Shown piece after piece: positions 56,101 through 64,000 of a stretch of 64,000 bases of DNA. The notes below the pieces were generated by a model. It was not told where the DNA came from. It did no database searches and saw only the letters and a list, made by a program, of their open reading frames with translations. Origin of the DNA: Lottia gigantea (Eukaryota; Mollusca; Gastropoda; Lottiidae); contig NW_008708752.1 of assembly GCF_000327385.1 (NCBI RefSeq), forward strand, positions 313,216 to 377,215, given 5' to 3'. Made by a program: the position numbers and the translations under genes. Positions within the stretch are counted from its first letter, which is position 1. Every line of letters begins with the position of its first letter.

Positions 56101-59100
56101 TTTACATATATTCAAGACCCAAATCAAACCCCAAAACTGGAAAACCTGTCCCTTTAACAAAGCAATAGTGAATTTTCCACAAAATGTTTAATATTTTTTT
56201 TGAAATTTTATTGCCCTAAATCTATATTGAAATTTAACCAATACATGAGTCCTGGAAAAATTGACAACAGATTCTGAAATTTCTAAAATCAAAAATGACT
56301 TGTAAATTTAACTTACCAAAGCCATTTGTAAATTCTTCCAGAGTGAGGTAGCCATTTTTATCATCATCAAGTGAATCAAAGACATCTTGTAGCTGATCTG
56401 GATTGAGTGGAAGCTCTGATCGTAATCTCTGCATATCACGTTTGGTGATGAAGCCTTTCTCTTCCGTATCACATACTCGGAATAAATCATGAGCCTTCTC
56501 TATCATCAACTGTTCTATATCATCAGTATTTGGTTCTGCCGCCTCATAGCTTGCCTGCTTCTCCATTCCACTGAAATAATCAAGATAAACAATATAAATA
56601 GCAGTTGAAATCTAGATATTTTTTTCAAAGATATCCCAATTCATATATGGTTGAAAACTGAAAAATTATAATATTTTCTCTACTGTCTTATTTTTACCAA
56701 ATTTTTCAAATTGTTTTTACGTAAATTGGCACCTTCCTGAATCATCAGAAGACAAAAGCAATAATCATTCAAAAATCCATACCATAACAATTTTTTAAAA
56801 GAGCAGGACATTTTGTCTATATATTAAAGGTGTTCTCAGTCAAATCACCATGAAATTTTGACCCAAAATATCTATGCAGTAAAACTAAATGTTATTTGAA
56901 TTTAAAAAAAGAAAAAAATCTTAAGATAAAATATATTGGTTGGTATATAAGCTTAAATAGAGGAATACATATAAATGTTTGATATTTTTTAGTTTCGCCC
57001 CAAGGTATATTCATATGATACGTATCTGCTTTTGTTTCTATAACTTTATATATTTTGAGGTATTTATATCAAACAGGTTTTGCATTTAAATATAACTCAG
57101 TTACCAAAGATCAACAGCAACAATTAGTTATAGCTCTCAATATTAACAATGCTTTCAAATTTATTAAAAGATTTTGACATCAAAAAGTTTGCTTTTGGAT
57201 TTTGACTAAAATATACATCAAGATGAATTGGTACATAATTTTTCTACAGGTTGCTAAATTCATTGTATCAGTCGGCCCCCCTGAAAAAATTCTGACAACT
57301 GACCATTTCCATTACTGAAACTAAACACTATACACCATGGCCCTTCATGATATATTACTTGCCCCCTCCGAACTTTCAAGTCTGGCTACGGACCTAGGGA
57401 TTACCAACTTAAAAATCTTCAAATAAATATTTACTACTATACTTTTTAATCAGATCCATTTTCTGTGTTCAAAGAGTTAAATTGAGAACAGAAATTTAAA
57501 GGCATCTTCTATTTTAAGCAAAATATTAACTCTATCAGCTGATAGTGTTCAAATTCACAATGGAAATCCCAAGGTTTGGCTATTTAACTATGCAACTGAA
57601 ATGTACTGTGCAAGTTTAGACTATGTCAATTCCAATAAGTTATTAATATTCAAATATTATCAAAAGTATGTTATCATTGATCATAACCAATAGTGGGAAT
57701 GTAACCTATGGCTTGAAATTTAAACACACCCCTTTTTCGACTTCCTGTATTAAGTCTGTATATATCGTATTTTTAAACAGAAATCTTTGCAGAGACTTCT
57801 CATATAATCCCTTATCTTATGGCAAGAATACTTCATAATATTTATTAGATTATTCTAGATTACTGCTACGTGTTTTTGTGTTCGAAACTTAATGTTAACT
57901 CTATTAACTCCACCCTAGTTTATATCTTAGCAGATCTCTTCATTTGTGACCTTGGCCCGTGCTTTACATAGCAGTTTTCTTATGCATCAACCTTCTTCAC
58001 TCTTTATAATAACAATAACTTTGATTTTAATTAAGAGTAGAACTAAGCGTCAGCTTTGTATTCTGAAAAGTGATACAGTAAGCTGAAATTGAGTTTTTAT
58101 TAGTTGGTAACTGTCCAGTAAACTTGTGCAATATTCACTAGAAAATCATGAAAATTATTTGTTTATTAAAAATGATTAATGATATGCACTTAAGAATAAA
58201 ATAATAATAAATATTAGAGTTTAATGATAAGGTATATGATAAGGTATATGATATTATTGTGACATTATTGAAAGTTGGTAACAGCTTGAGCAGTAATAAT
58301 ATTAATATGATAAACTTGCTATATAGTAACATATATTATTTGTGTAAACCACAGGGGAGCGCTGTAACTGTAGGTGTTATATTATTAACACAGTTGTAGG
58401 AAACATGCTCACATAAGTGCTTATACAAGTTAAAATGCATAATACAAGTTAAATTGGTCAGAGTAATTTGGTCACAAGTTAAATTGGTCAGAGCAATTTG
58501 GTCACAAGTAAAATTGGTCAGAGTAATGTTAAATTTAGTCACAGTAATTTGGTCACAAGTTAAATTGACCACAATATTTCATTAGTCACAAGTTTTAGTG
58601 GTAGGAACAATATGATCAGTAATTTGGTCACAAGTTAGAATGGTCACAACAATATGTTTAATAATTCTATCAAGGTAATTGGTCACAAGTTAAAGTGGTC
58701 ACAACAATATGTTCAATAATTTGATCAAGGTAATTGGTCACAAGTTAAAGTGGTCACAACAATATGTTCATTACTTTTATCGAGGTAATCACAAGTTTAA
58801 GTGGTCGCCTTAGTGCACCTACCAATGATAATATAATCAAGTATAGGTCAATATGAACTAGATCCTGTTTTTTTCTGAAATATTGTGCATCAAGATAAAA
58901 GATAACAGATCACAATCTTAAATGATCTCTTCATCACACATTCAAATTTATGATAATGGTGAACTAAACAGACCTAGTTAAAGATAGCTTGCCAGGCAAG
59001 GTATCATACACCCTCATATTCCTATCTAATAATAAGCGAACCTTTTGTAACATTTCAAATTCTCAAAAGGGATAATGGATAGCTAAATTTACCCTCTTTC

Positions 59101-60461
59101 AACTGAAGAGAAAATATTTAGAACTCTATTTCCCCTCAACTTCTATAACATATTCAAATGATTCAAAATTTGAAGCTATGTTTCTAATAAAAAATATAAT
59201 AAACAAAAAGGTTAAAATTTTTGAACATTTTTTAAAAGTTCTGACAATAATAGAGCTTAATGAACGTAATATTTATTAACTATATCTATAGTATATTAAT
59301 GTGTTTCTATTTTATATTAATATACTACAGGTTATTAGTCTATTTCTACCTCCTAATTACAATACATATATTATAACTTGTATTTGGTCAACTGACTAAT
59401 GAATTTCAAATGACATGACAATATAAAATAAAATCAATATGTCAAGTAGGCCTACTACACCCACCTGTGTAATGAAACAACATGAATTGAAATTTGATTT
59501 TATGTCCTATGATGCCAAGTAGTGCACAATGAGGGAAATCTAGAGTCAACAATCCAGTGTTTCCCAATAACAAGCCAGCATTACTGATAAAAACGAGTGA
59601 TGTCACAATATAGCAGTGAATTAAAACATCGTAATGTGATATGTCACGATTTACAGATTGTAACAAATTGTATCAATACTCAATTCTAGACAAACCAGCA
59701 AATAGATATAACATCAACTTTACATTTTCTAGAATACTTCAGTTTTACATTTTCTACAATATCTTGAGAATGTAATACCACTTTGCCAGGAATCAGTGGC
59801 AGAGCCAAGGGGGGTGGGGGGGGGAGCCAAGGGGGGGAGGCTTGGGGCAGAGGGGGCAGTCGCCCCCCTTGTTGCCCCGAATGCAAGTTTTTCACTAAGC
59901 AAACATGCTTAGCAAAATGTGTTATTTCACAAAGCATGTTTAGAAAAAATTTTGCTGAGCATGTTCAAAAAACATTTCACTGAGCATGTATAGAAAAATT
60001 TCATTAAGCATGTTTAGTCAAAATTTCACAGAGCATGTTCAGAAAAAATATCACTGAGCTTGTTTAGAAAAATTTCACTGAGCATGTTTAATATCACTGA
60101 GCATGTTTAGAAAAAATATCACTGAACATGTTCAGAAAAAATATCATTGAGCATGTTCAGAAGAAATATCACTGAGCATGTTTAGAAAAAATATCACTGA
60201 GCATGTTCAGAAAAAATATCACTGAGCATGTTTAGAAAAAATATCACCCAGCATGTTCCATAAAAAATATCACTGAGCATGTTTAGAAAAAATTTCACTG
60301 TGCATGTTCAGAAAAAATGTCACTGAGCATGTTTAGAAAAAATTTCACTCAGCATGTTTAGACAAAATTCAATGAGATATCAATATCTTCAAAACTTACT
60401 TTTTCTTCTTTTTCCTTTCTCTATTCTTACGAATAAGTTGTTTATATTTTTGACGTAACAT
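38182..60461 (-). CDS. CRACR2A: CRACR2A-type EF-hand/coiled-coil/Rab GTPase
   Basis: Large Rab-family GTPase that in vertebrates senses calcium and links STIM/Orai signalling and vesicle traffic. Exons: 60400-60461, 56317-56570, 54884-55034, 54392-54538, 49304-49394, 48706-48801, 48398-48469, 48095-48210, 47809-47880, 47024-47080, 44180-44195, 43206-43282, 42677-42952, 41310-41397, 40792-40921, 40415-40496, 39760-39874, 39105-39215, 38727-38803, 38182-38281. All phases fit: 729 residues, against 731 in the human long form. EF-hand loops are at 55-66 ([12 protein letters not shown], weak) and 89-100 ([12 protein letters not shown], canonical); coiled coil spans about 200-385; an acidic linker follows. 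The Rab domain has GDSGVGKS (542-549), WDTAGQE (589-595), NKTD (648-651) and ETSSKSG. The C-terminus CCSGGK suggests prenylation of CC with a four-residue overhang. The N-terminus [20 protein letters not shown] is strongly basic and comes from a distant exon; an internal start at residue 23 is possible. Intron 10 is GC-AG. BAX lies in intron 4, antisense. Confidence 0.93.
41029..41252. mobile_element. Family B palindromic MITE copy (CRACR2A intron 14)
   Basis: Left end aaagggattgtaaagaggtt, right end cctctttaaagtccctttaa; inner inverted phrases cagatgtctgtggttcct and cttagacgtctgattgaaaa, and a central gacgtcact. Shorter than other copies. Confidence 0.75.
44180..44195 (-). CDS. CRACR2A: 16-nt microexon of CRACR2A (exon 11)
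   Basis: The exon is TCGACAGTTTCTGAAG between an acceptor (actatatatag) and a donor (gtatat). Exon 10 ends with two bases of a codon and exon 12 must begin in phase 0 to join exon 13 in frame, so a bridge of length 3n+1 is needed. These 16 bases fit exactly, adding S-R-Q-F-L-K at the end of the coiled coil. Splicing has not been verified, and the polypyrimidine tract is weak. Confidence 0.6.
44525..44975. repeat. Tandem repeat of gtttgacataatcatgtttt units (CRACR2A intron 11)
   Basis: A diverged array with a 22-bp core, atgtttgacataatcatgtt; toward its right side a second unit, accaagttgattgtaggaaa, repeats four times (about 44846-44940). Confidence 0.9.
45520..45834. mobile_element. Family B palindromic MITE, best-preserved copy (CRACR2A intron 10)
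   Basis: 315 bp bounded by TTAA on both sides: ttaaagggattgtaaagagg at the left and acaatccctttaa at the right, the latter its reverse complement. The arms match over most of their length (tgtatcggtaacactgatag versus ctgtcagtgtccccgataca). The inner part carries ccactaaaactacctgtaag. It cannot encode a transposase. Confidence 0.85.
47060..47590. repeat. 41-bp tandem array grown from the CRACR2A exon 10 acceptor
   Basis: About 13 copies of a 41-bp unit beginning ggtaatcttgtattaacatt and ending ctttaaaaataacaatataa. The first copy (47060-47100) covers the acceptor and the first 21 bases of exon 10. Every later copy therefore holds, on the minus strand, a near-perfect duplicate of tttttaaag plus the exon start AGATGTTAATACAAGATTA. 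Proximal copies read attgacatctc and distal ones attaacatttc, showing two homogenised blocks. Confidence 0.95.
48295..48360. mobile_element. Family B fragment (CRACR2A intron 7)
   Basis: Short piece with gtaaagaggttttctaaa and gcaccattccaattttcaat, the left arm only. Confidence 0.6.
49462..49528. repeat. 9-bp microsatellite gaatgaaat
   Basis: Seven to eight perfect copies of gaatgaaat in CRACR2A intron 4, about 70 bases upstream (transcript sense) of exon 5. The perfection suggests recent growth. Confidence 0.95.
50398..50680. mobile_element. Family B palindromic MITE copy (CRACR2A intron 4)
   Basis: Ends ttaaagagatcgtaaagag and ttttacagtccctttaa; inner phrases tagcatcaatttgcaccatt and its mirrored gtgcaaattgatgct. 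More diverged than the copy at 45520. Confidence 0.78.
51596..51797. mobile_element. 202-bp inverted-terminal element (mariner-like MITE?)
   Basis: The left end ccagttaaaacggtaacacg and the reverse complement of the right end (ccagttaaaacggaaacacg) match for about 33 bp, continuing tcaaaac(a/g)gtaac. Subterminal gttaccgttttggcagatct repeats twice. TAT flanks both sides, compatible with a TA-type target duplication, and CAGT starts are common in Tc1/mariner. It lies about 150 bp upstream of the BAX start. Confidence 0.7.
51944..52522 (+). CDS. BAX: BAX-type apoptosis effector, coding region in one exon
   Basis: Pro-apoptotic Bcl-2 family pore former of the mitochondrial outer membrane. 192 residues, the same length as human BAX. 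BH3 is at about 61-74 ([14 protein letters not shown]), BH1 at 101-120 ([20 protein letters not shown]), BH2 at 152-167 ([16 protein letters not shown]), then GTPTKQAF and a C-terminal hydrophobic anchor (173-190) ending TKR. The GTPT segment favours BAX over BAK. The frame opens upstream at 51899, but an acceptor (tgcatttttcag) ends at 51911, so [10 protein letters not shown] at 51944 is the likely start and a 5' UTR exon should lie upstream. The coding part has no intron, unlike vertebrate BAX, and the gene sits inside CRACR2A intron 4 on the other strand. No damage is visible. AATAAA near 54013 is one candidate 3' end. Confidence 0.93.
   Translation: MKGSQKNLNIDDVSNQARLLLTNFIKDRMEEDQIPGTENIEKLIEPDTPIGPPIDPSLEVQIGKALKSIGDELDKDENMHNLIAKVPPRTECKTFMKVAGDIFSDGVINWGRIVALFYFAFRMILKSLNRIPIINATINFVVDYIRDHVASWIIGRGGWEAIVEHFGTPTKQAFIVLGTGILLSAAIYITKR
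52990..53274. mobile_element. Dispersed repeat family A copy
   Basis: Contains aatcagtgatagtgttcaca, gctttcaaatccatgtgtcc, agaattatacacatttgaaa and the end tgttcccttttaagg. It overlaps the probable BAX 3' UTR or CRACR2A intron 4. Family-defining phrases are shared with 9826 and 61720. Confidence 0.7.
55912..56157. mobile_element. Dispersed repeat family A copy with both ends
   Basis: Bounded by tttaaaggggcagctgttca and aacctgtccctttaa, with atccagaattgtctgcattt and ttgagactctgccatatatc inside. The TTAAAGGG/CCCTTTAA ends resemble those of family B, but the bodies differ. Confidence 0.7.
58430..58800. repeat. Tandem repeat of ggtcacaagttaaattggtc units
   Basis: A two-part diverged array in CRACR2A intron 1: first ttggtcacaagttaaattgg at about 30-bp spacing, then a longer unit of about 60 bp containing gtggtcacaacaatatgttc. 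Confidence 0.9.
59805..59880. repeat. G-rich low-complexity tract
   Basis: Long G runs (up to 9 or more) on the plus strand followed by cagtcgccccccttgttgcc, unusual in this AT-rich window. It resembles the G/C-run ends of degraded transposons and could form G-quadruplexes. It lies in CRACR2A intron 1. Confidence 0.6.
59939..60372. repeat. 25-bp tandem array in CRACR2A intron 1
   Basis: About 17 copies of a 25-bp unit, tcactgagcatgtttagaaa plus aaata, with tttag/ttcag alternation. It ends about 30 bp from the exon 1 donor at 60399 but does not include it. Confidence 0.93.
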
Positions 60462-61400
60462 TTCCAAATAAAAGTTTGTGCGAAGATATAGTCAATATTT
60501 AGTTACATGTCATATTAGATAAAATACATTTAAGGAAGTCATAATATAGGTTATTGTTTTTTTGGCTGATTGTTGTATCTTATCACTACTGTCAATATTA
60601 AATTTACTATGTGGCTAAATCAAACATTTATGCAATTGACACAAATATGATATAATCCATTTTTTGAAAGATTTTCCTCAATTAAATTGCACTTTTTCCT
60701 AGAACACAATATTTTATCCTCAATTTTAGAATATATGTTCCAGTAAATAACTCAAAAATAAACATTGACTTTTAACTTTGCTGTAAAATTTTGTATGTCT
60801 ATATTGAGTGCAATCGTGCAAGAACACACTATGTAATTTTGGTAAAAAACCCAACATATACAATGATTGTTGCACAAATCCAAATTATTCACAGAATATA
60901 TGTCATTATTTGTCACATAATAGATAAAACACTTTCAACTTTGACATGCGTGCACTATTTGGCAATAAAACCAAACCCATTTAATCACTTTGAAAACTAT
61001 TTTTGACAAATTTCAACTAATGGAAAGTTAAATATCACAACATAAAAGCCAAAATATGTTTTTGCTAATTTCCACAACAGTAAAACACTTCCAAGTTATG
61101 ACCAATGGTCAGAAAGTCATGTACATAATGGTCCTTTCTGATAATGACCTTAACACTAAGCTATATCTAAATTCTGTTTTCTAACATGGATAAAGATTAA
61201 CAATTACATTTTATATCCAGCTAATGACAGATCCTAAATACACTCTAATTTTTCAAAGTGGAAATCTGATCAAATCTGCTTGGCCATGTGTGAAGTTTTG
61301 ATCTTCCAAGTGAAAATTAATATCCTACCCCCTATTGTGGTTGTTTAGAAGTAATTTTGTAATCAGCTGTAGGCTATATATTTTAATAGGTAATGAACTA

Positions 61401-61700
61401 TGTATTAAGATCTATATTATAAAATCTTTAGGATAAACACACAACTTATCAATATGTTAATTAATCATTCATTCACCAATTCATTTACTAATTCCTTCAT
61501 TCATTCATTAATTCATTCATTTCATGCTTGAAATTTCAATTCGGTTTTTCACACTTTTGAAATATTGTAATTTTCTCAAGTATGTATTAAGATCTATATT
61601 TTTTTTTATAAAATCTTTAGGATAAACATCCAACTTATCAATATGTTGATTAATCATTCATTCACCAATTCATTCATTCATTCATTCATTCATCAGTCTA
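61401..61700. repeat. Duplicated segment with ATTC microsatellite
   Basis: About 115 bp starting tgtattaagatctatatt and running through aaaatctttaggataaac, caacttatcaatatgtt and tcattcattcaccaattc occurs at 61401 and again at 61583. A third, weaker echo is near 62030-62090. Each copy ends in cattcattcatt. Confidence 0.88.
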
Positions 61701-61719
61701 TTCATTTATCTTATTTTAA

Positions 61720-62009
61720 TGATTTGGGTCTTGAATAGATGTAAATAGTCTTCAGAGGTATCAAAACTGCATGGAAATCATATAACCCCTTCAAATATAC
61801 CTCAAAATAAAAATTTCACTTTCTATTTCTATAATATATGTATTTTCTATATCTGGTGGAGTATCAAGAAAAGACAAGTCAAATGCAGTTAATTATGGAC
61901 ACACATGGATTTGAAGGTTCAAATTTCAATGGTGAACACTATTACTGAATTCCTGTTTCTGAGAGTAAGGTATGATTTGTCAAACGGATGGTGAATCTGT
62001 CCCTTTAAT
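61720..62009. mobile_element. Dispersed repeat family A copy, reverse orientation
   Basis: The reverse complement of this stretch starts ttaaagggacagattcacca and contains acaggaattcagtaatagtg, ttcaaatccatgtgtgtcca and tgaatagatg-type ends shared with 52990 and 55912. Confidence 0.7.
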
Positions 62010-62765
62010 GTCTATATATAAATTCCTTTATAATAAACATACATCACATTGAATATTCATCCACTATTTCATTCATTCTTTTAATTTCTTTAATTCTTAA
62101 TTCATTCTTACATCCATATTAATAGGATATTGCAATTGTATACATGATCTACCTCAGTCAGAAAATACTTTATTGTTAATCATTTCTTCACTAATTCTTT
62201 CAGTTGTTCACCCATGTTTAACGATGACCTTGAAAATATTAAACCTGTTGTTTACCAATAATCAACAGGAAATCAAATTTGTTTACTGTAATGTTTGGGT
62301 TTAATTTCATAATAACAAAATAAACAAAATACCAAAAAAAAAAAAAATTGGCTTAGTTTTTTTTAAGGGAAGTAGAAGTAGAATCAACAGTTTTATCACA
62401 GTGTGGTACCAGCCATTTCTAAAGGATAAAAATTGAAGATATTTTGTTAACACTCATCATTTAGTATTTTTCATGTGCTCTGTTTAAAAGCAAGTTTGAC
62501 TATTATATCAGATATCAATGATAGATTTGAGGACATTACAACTAAAATACAACTGATTCCAATCAATAGTATATCAACTGTGCCAGCTTCATCATGTTAC
62601 AGGGTTGCAATTGTTAAGTTGCTCCATATGTCCTTGAAATTTTACCTCGACAATGTCTCTGAAGTAGTTTAAGATTCTCTACAATTGAACAAGTGCCCTT
62701 TGTGGTTGATTCTAAGCAATAGCAAAGATTGAGATTAGCACAGACAGAAACATGCCAGCAAAGAG

Positions 62766-63145
62766 AGATTCTCTGAAAAAGCACAGAGAGCCACAATACT
62801 AATATCAGATTCTCTGAAAAATACTAATATCAGATTCTCTGAAAAAGCACAGGGAGCCACACTACTAATATGAGATTCTCTGAAAAAGCACAGAGAGCTA
62901 CAATTCTAATATGAGATTCTCTGAAAAAGCACAGAGAGCCACAATACTAATATCAGATTCTCTGAAAAATACTAATATCAGATTCTCTGAAAAAGCATAG
63001 GGAGCCACACTACTAATATGAGATTCTCTGAAAAAGCACAGAGCCACACTACTAATATGAGATTCTCTGAAAAAGCACAGAGAGCCACAATACTAATATG
63101 AGATTCTCTGAAAAAGCACAGAGAGTCACAATACTAATATGAAAT
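62766..63145. repeat. 41-bp tandem array agattctctgaaaaagcaca
   Basis: About nine copies of a 41-bp unit, gattctctgaaaaagcacag followed by agagccacaatactaatatg. Some copies are shortened to gattctctgaaaaatactaa. Looser versions continue to about 63310. Confidence 0.93.
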
Positions 63146-64000
63146 TCTCAGCAATAAAACAGATGAACTCACCCCACAAGCACAAATTTTCTGCTGAACC
63201 AAAGAGGAAGTTAGATTCTCTACAATTGCACAAAGAGTCACACTAGTAATATAAGATTCGCTACAAGAACACAGCAAAGCAAAGAGGAAGCAGTCATACT
63301 AGAGTAAGATTCTCTGTGATAGCAAAGAGGAAGTCTACTACTAAAATTAGCTTATCTGCAACAACTCAGATAAGGTCACCCCACTAGATTTAGATCTTCT
63401 ACAGATTGAGTCATTTCATGTGTTTTCAATTTCAGTAATTCCTTAAATTGGTTTATTCCACTACTGATCTCTGATTGCACAGGAGGAGACACTCAAATTT
63501 TTCAATATTTTGTGCCATAACACATATGGATGTGTATCTTAAAATTTTCTTATTGAACGCTTATTAATATAAGCTTAAATTTTTTATGAAAACAGGCTTT
63601 TTTGACTCTTTTTAGAGATTTTAGATGGCCTTGAAGAGTTTAGTAAAGGTGGCAGATCTCTGCTATTACAAGAGTCATTCAACTCTGCAAATGTATGGAG
63701 AAACGTCATATTATAGTAAATTGTACTATAAGCAGAAAAACAATAAAGATAGCAATTACCTGTAAGCCTGAAAATTAATTGAAATTGTCATATATAAAAG
63801 TATATCCTACCTTTTTATTTCTGAGATATTCGGTCAAACACCTTAAACTTATGTAATCCGATTGAGAAATATTATTGAATTGAAATAAATTAAATGAAAT
63901 ACATTTAGCATGCAATATGGGAGTTTTATTTCCTTTCAATAAATTCTCAGCTGACGGTAATATTGATTAGTAACCTACCTACCCTAGGTATATATTGTCC

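Larger units (their letters stand above)
60462..64000. other. Gene-free right end, upstream of CRACR2A
   Basis: No convincing exon on either strand. It should contain the CRACR2A promoter; an in-frame TGA about 40 bases upstream of the start codon supports that start if no intron intervenes. The rest is repeats: ATTC-type DNA (61401-61700), a family A copy (61720-62009) and a 41-bp array (62766-63145). Confidence 0.5.

Noticed and set aside
59686-59983. Overlapping proline-rich and glycine-rich frames
   Set aside because: Produced by the G-run tract; low complexity on both strands.

Overview
The window is AT-rich animal nuclear DNA: small exons with GT-AG introns, long AT-rich introns and many short tandem and dispersed repeats. 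The protein set (TTLL1, SCNM1, CNOT4, MFSD4, glutaredoxin, a full CRACR2A-type Rab and a BAX) is bilaterian. Base composition and repeat style suggest a mollusc, perhaps a gastropod, but that is inference. All models below were built by hand from reading frame, splice consensus and remembered family sequences; no search was run.

Layout, left to right. (1) TTLL1, minus strand, 188-6876, with its C-terminal end off the left edge. (2) SCNM1, minus, 7748-10519, sharing a short divergent promoter with (3) CNOT4, plus, 12056-22235. (4) About 4.8 kb without a recognisable gene, holding the CNOT4 3' UTR and transposon fragments. (5) An MFSD4/NaGLT1-like transporter, minus, 27058-30606, with a very large threonine-rich extracellular loop, divergent from (6) a two-exon glutaredoxin, plus, 31961-33066. 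(7) A 5 kb gene-free, repeat-rich stretch. (8) CRACR2A, a large EF-hand/coiled-coil/Rab GTPase, minus, 38182-60461, 20 coding exons including a 16-nt microexon and one GC-AG intron. (9) A BAX apoptosis effector with an uninterrupted coding region, plus, 51944-52522, inside CRACR2A intron 4 on the opposite strand. (10) About 3.5 kb of gene-free, repeat-rich DNA to the right edge.

The genes do not form a pathway. TTLL1 modifies tubulin, SCNM1 acts in splicing, CNOT4 is the E3 ligase of CCR4-NOT, MFSD4 is a membrane transporter, glutaredoxin is a thiol-redox enzyme, CRACR2A is a calcium-sensing Rab and BAX permeabilises the mitochondrial outer membrane. Two neighbouring pairs (SCNM1/CNOT4 and MFSD4/GLRX) are head to head and probably share promoters.

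The most unusual signal is in the repeats. Four separate tandem arrays or duplications are built from, or start on, exon-intron junctions: the TTLL1 exon 11 acceptor (about 1.3 kb array), the TTLL1 exon 6 donor (68 bp x 2), the CRACR2A exon 10 acceptor (41 bp x about 13) and the CNOT4 exon 5 donor (20 bp x 3). Two palindromic, MITE-like families with TTAAAGGG ends recur across the window, and a hammerhead-ribozyme-like core lies in a SCNM1 intron. I saw no retroviral or other virus-like element, no tRNA or rRNA gene and no CRISPR array.
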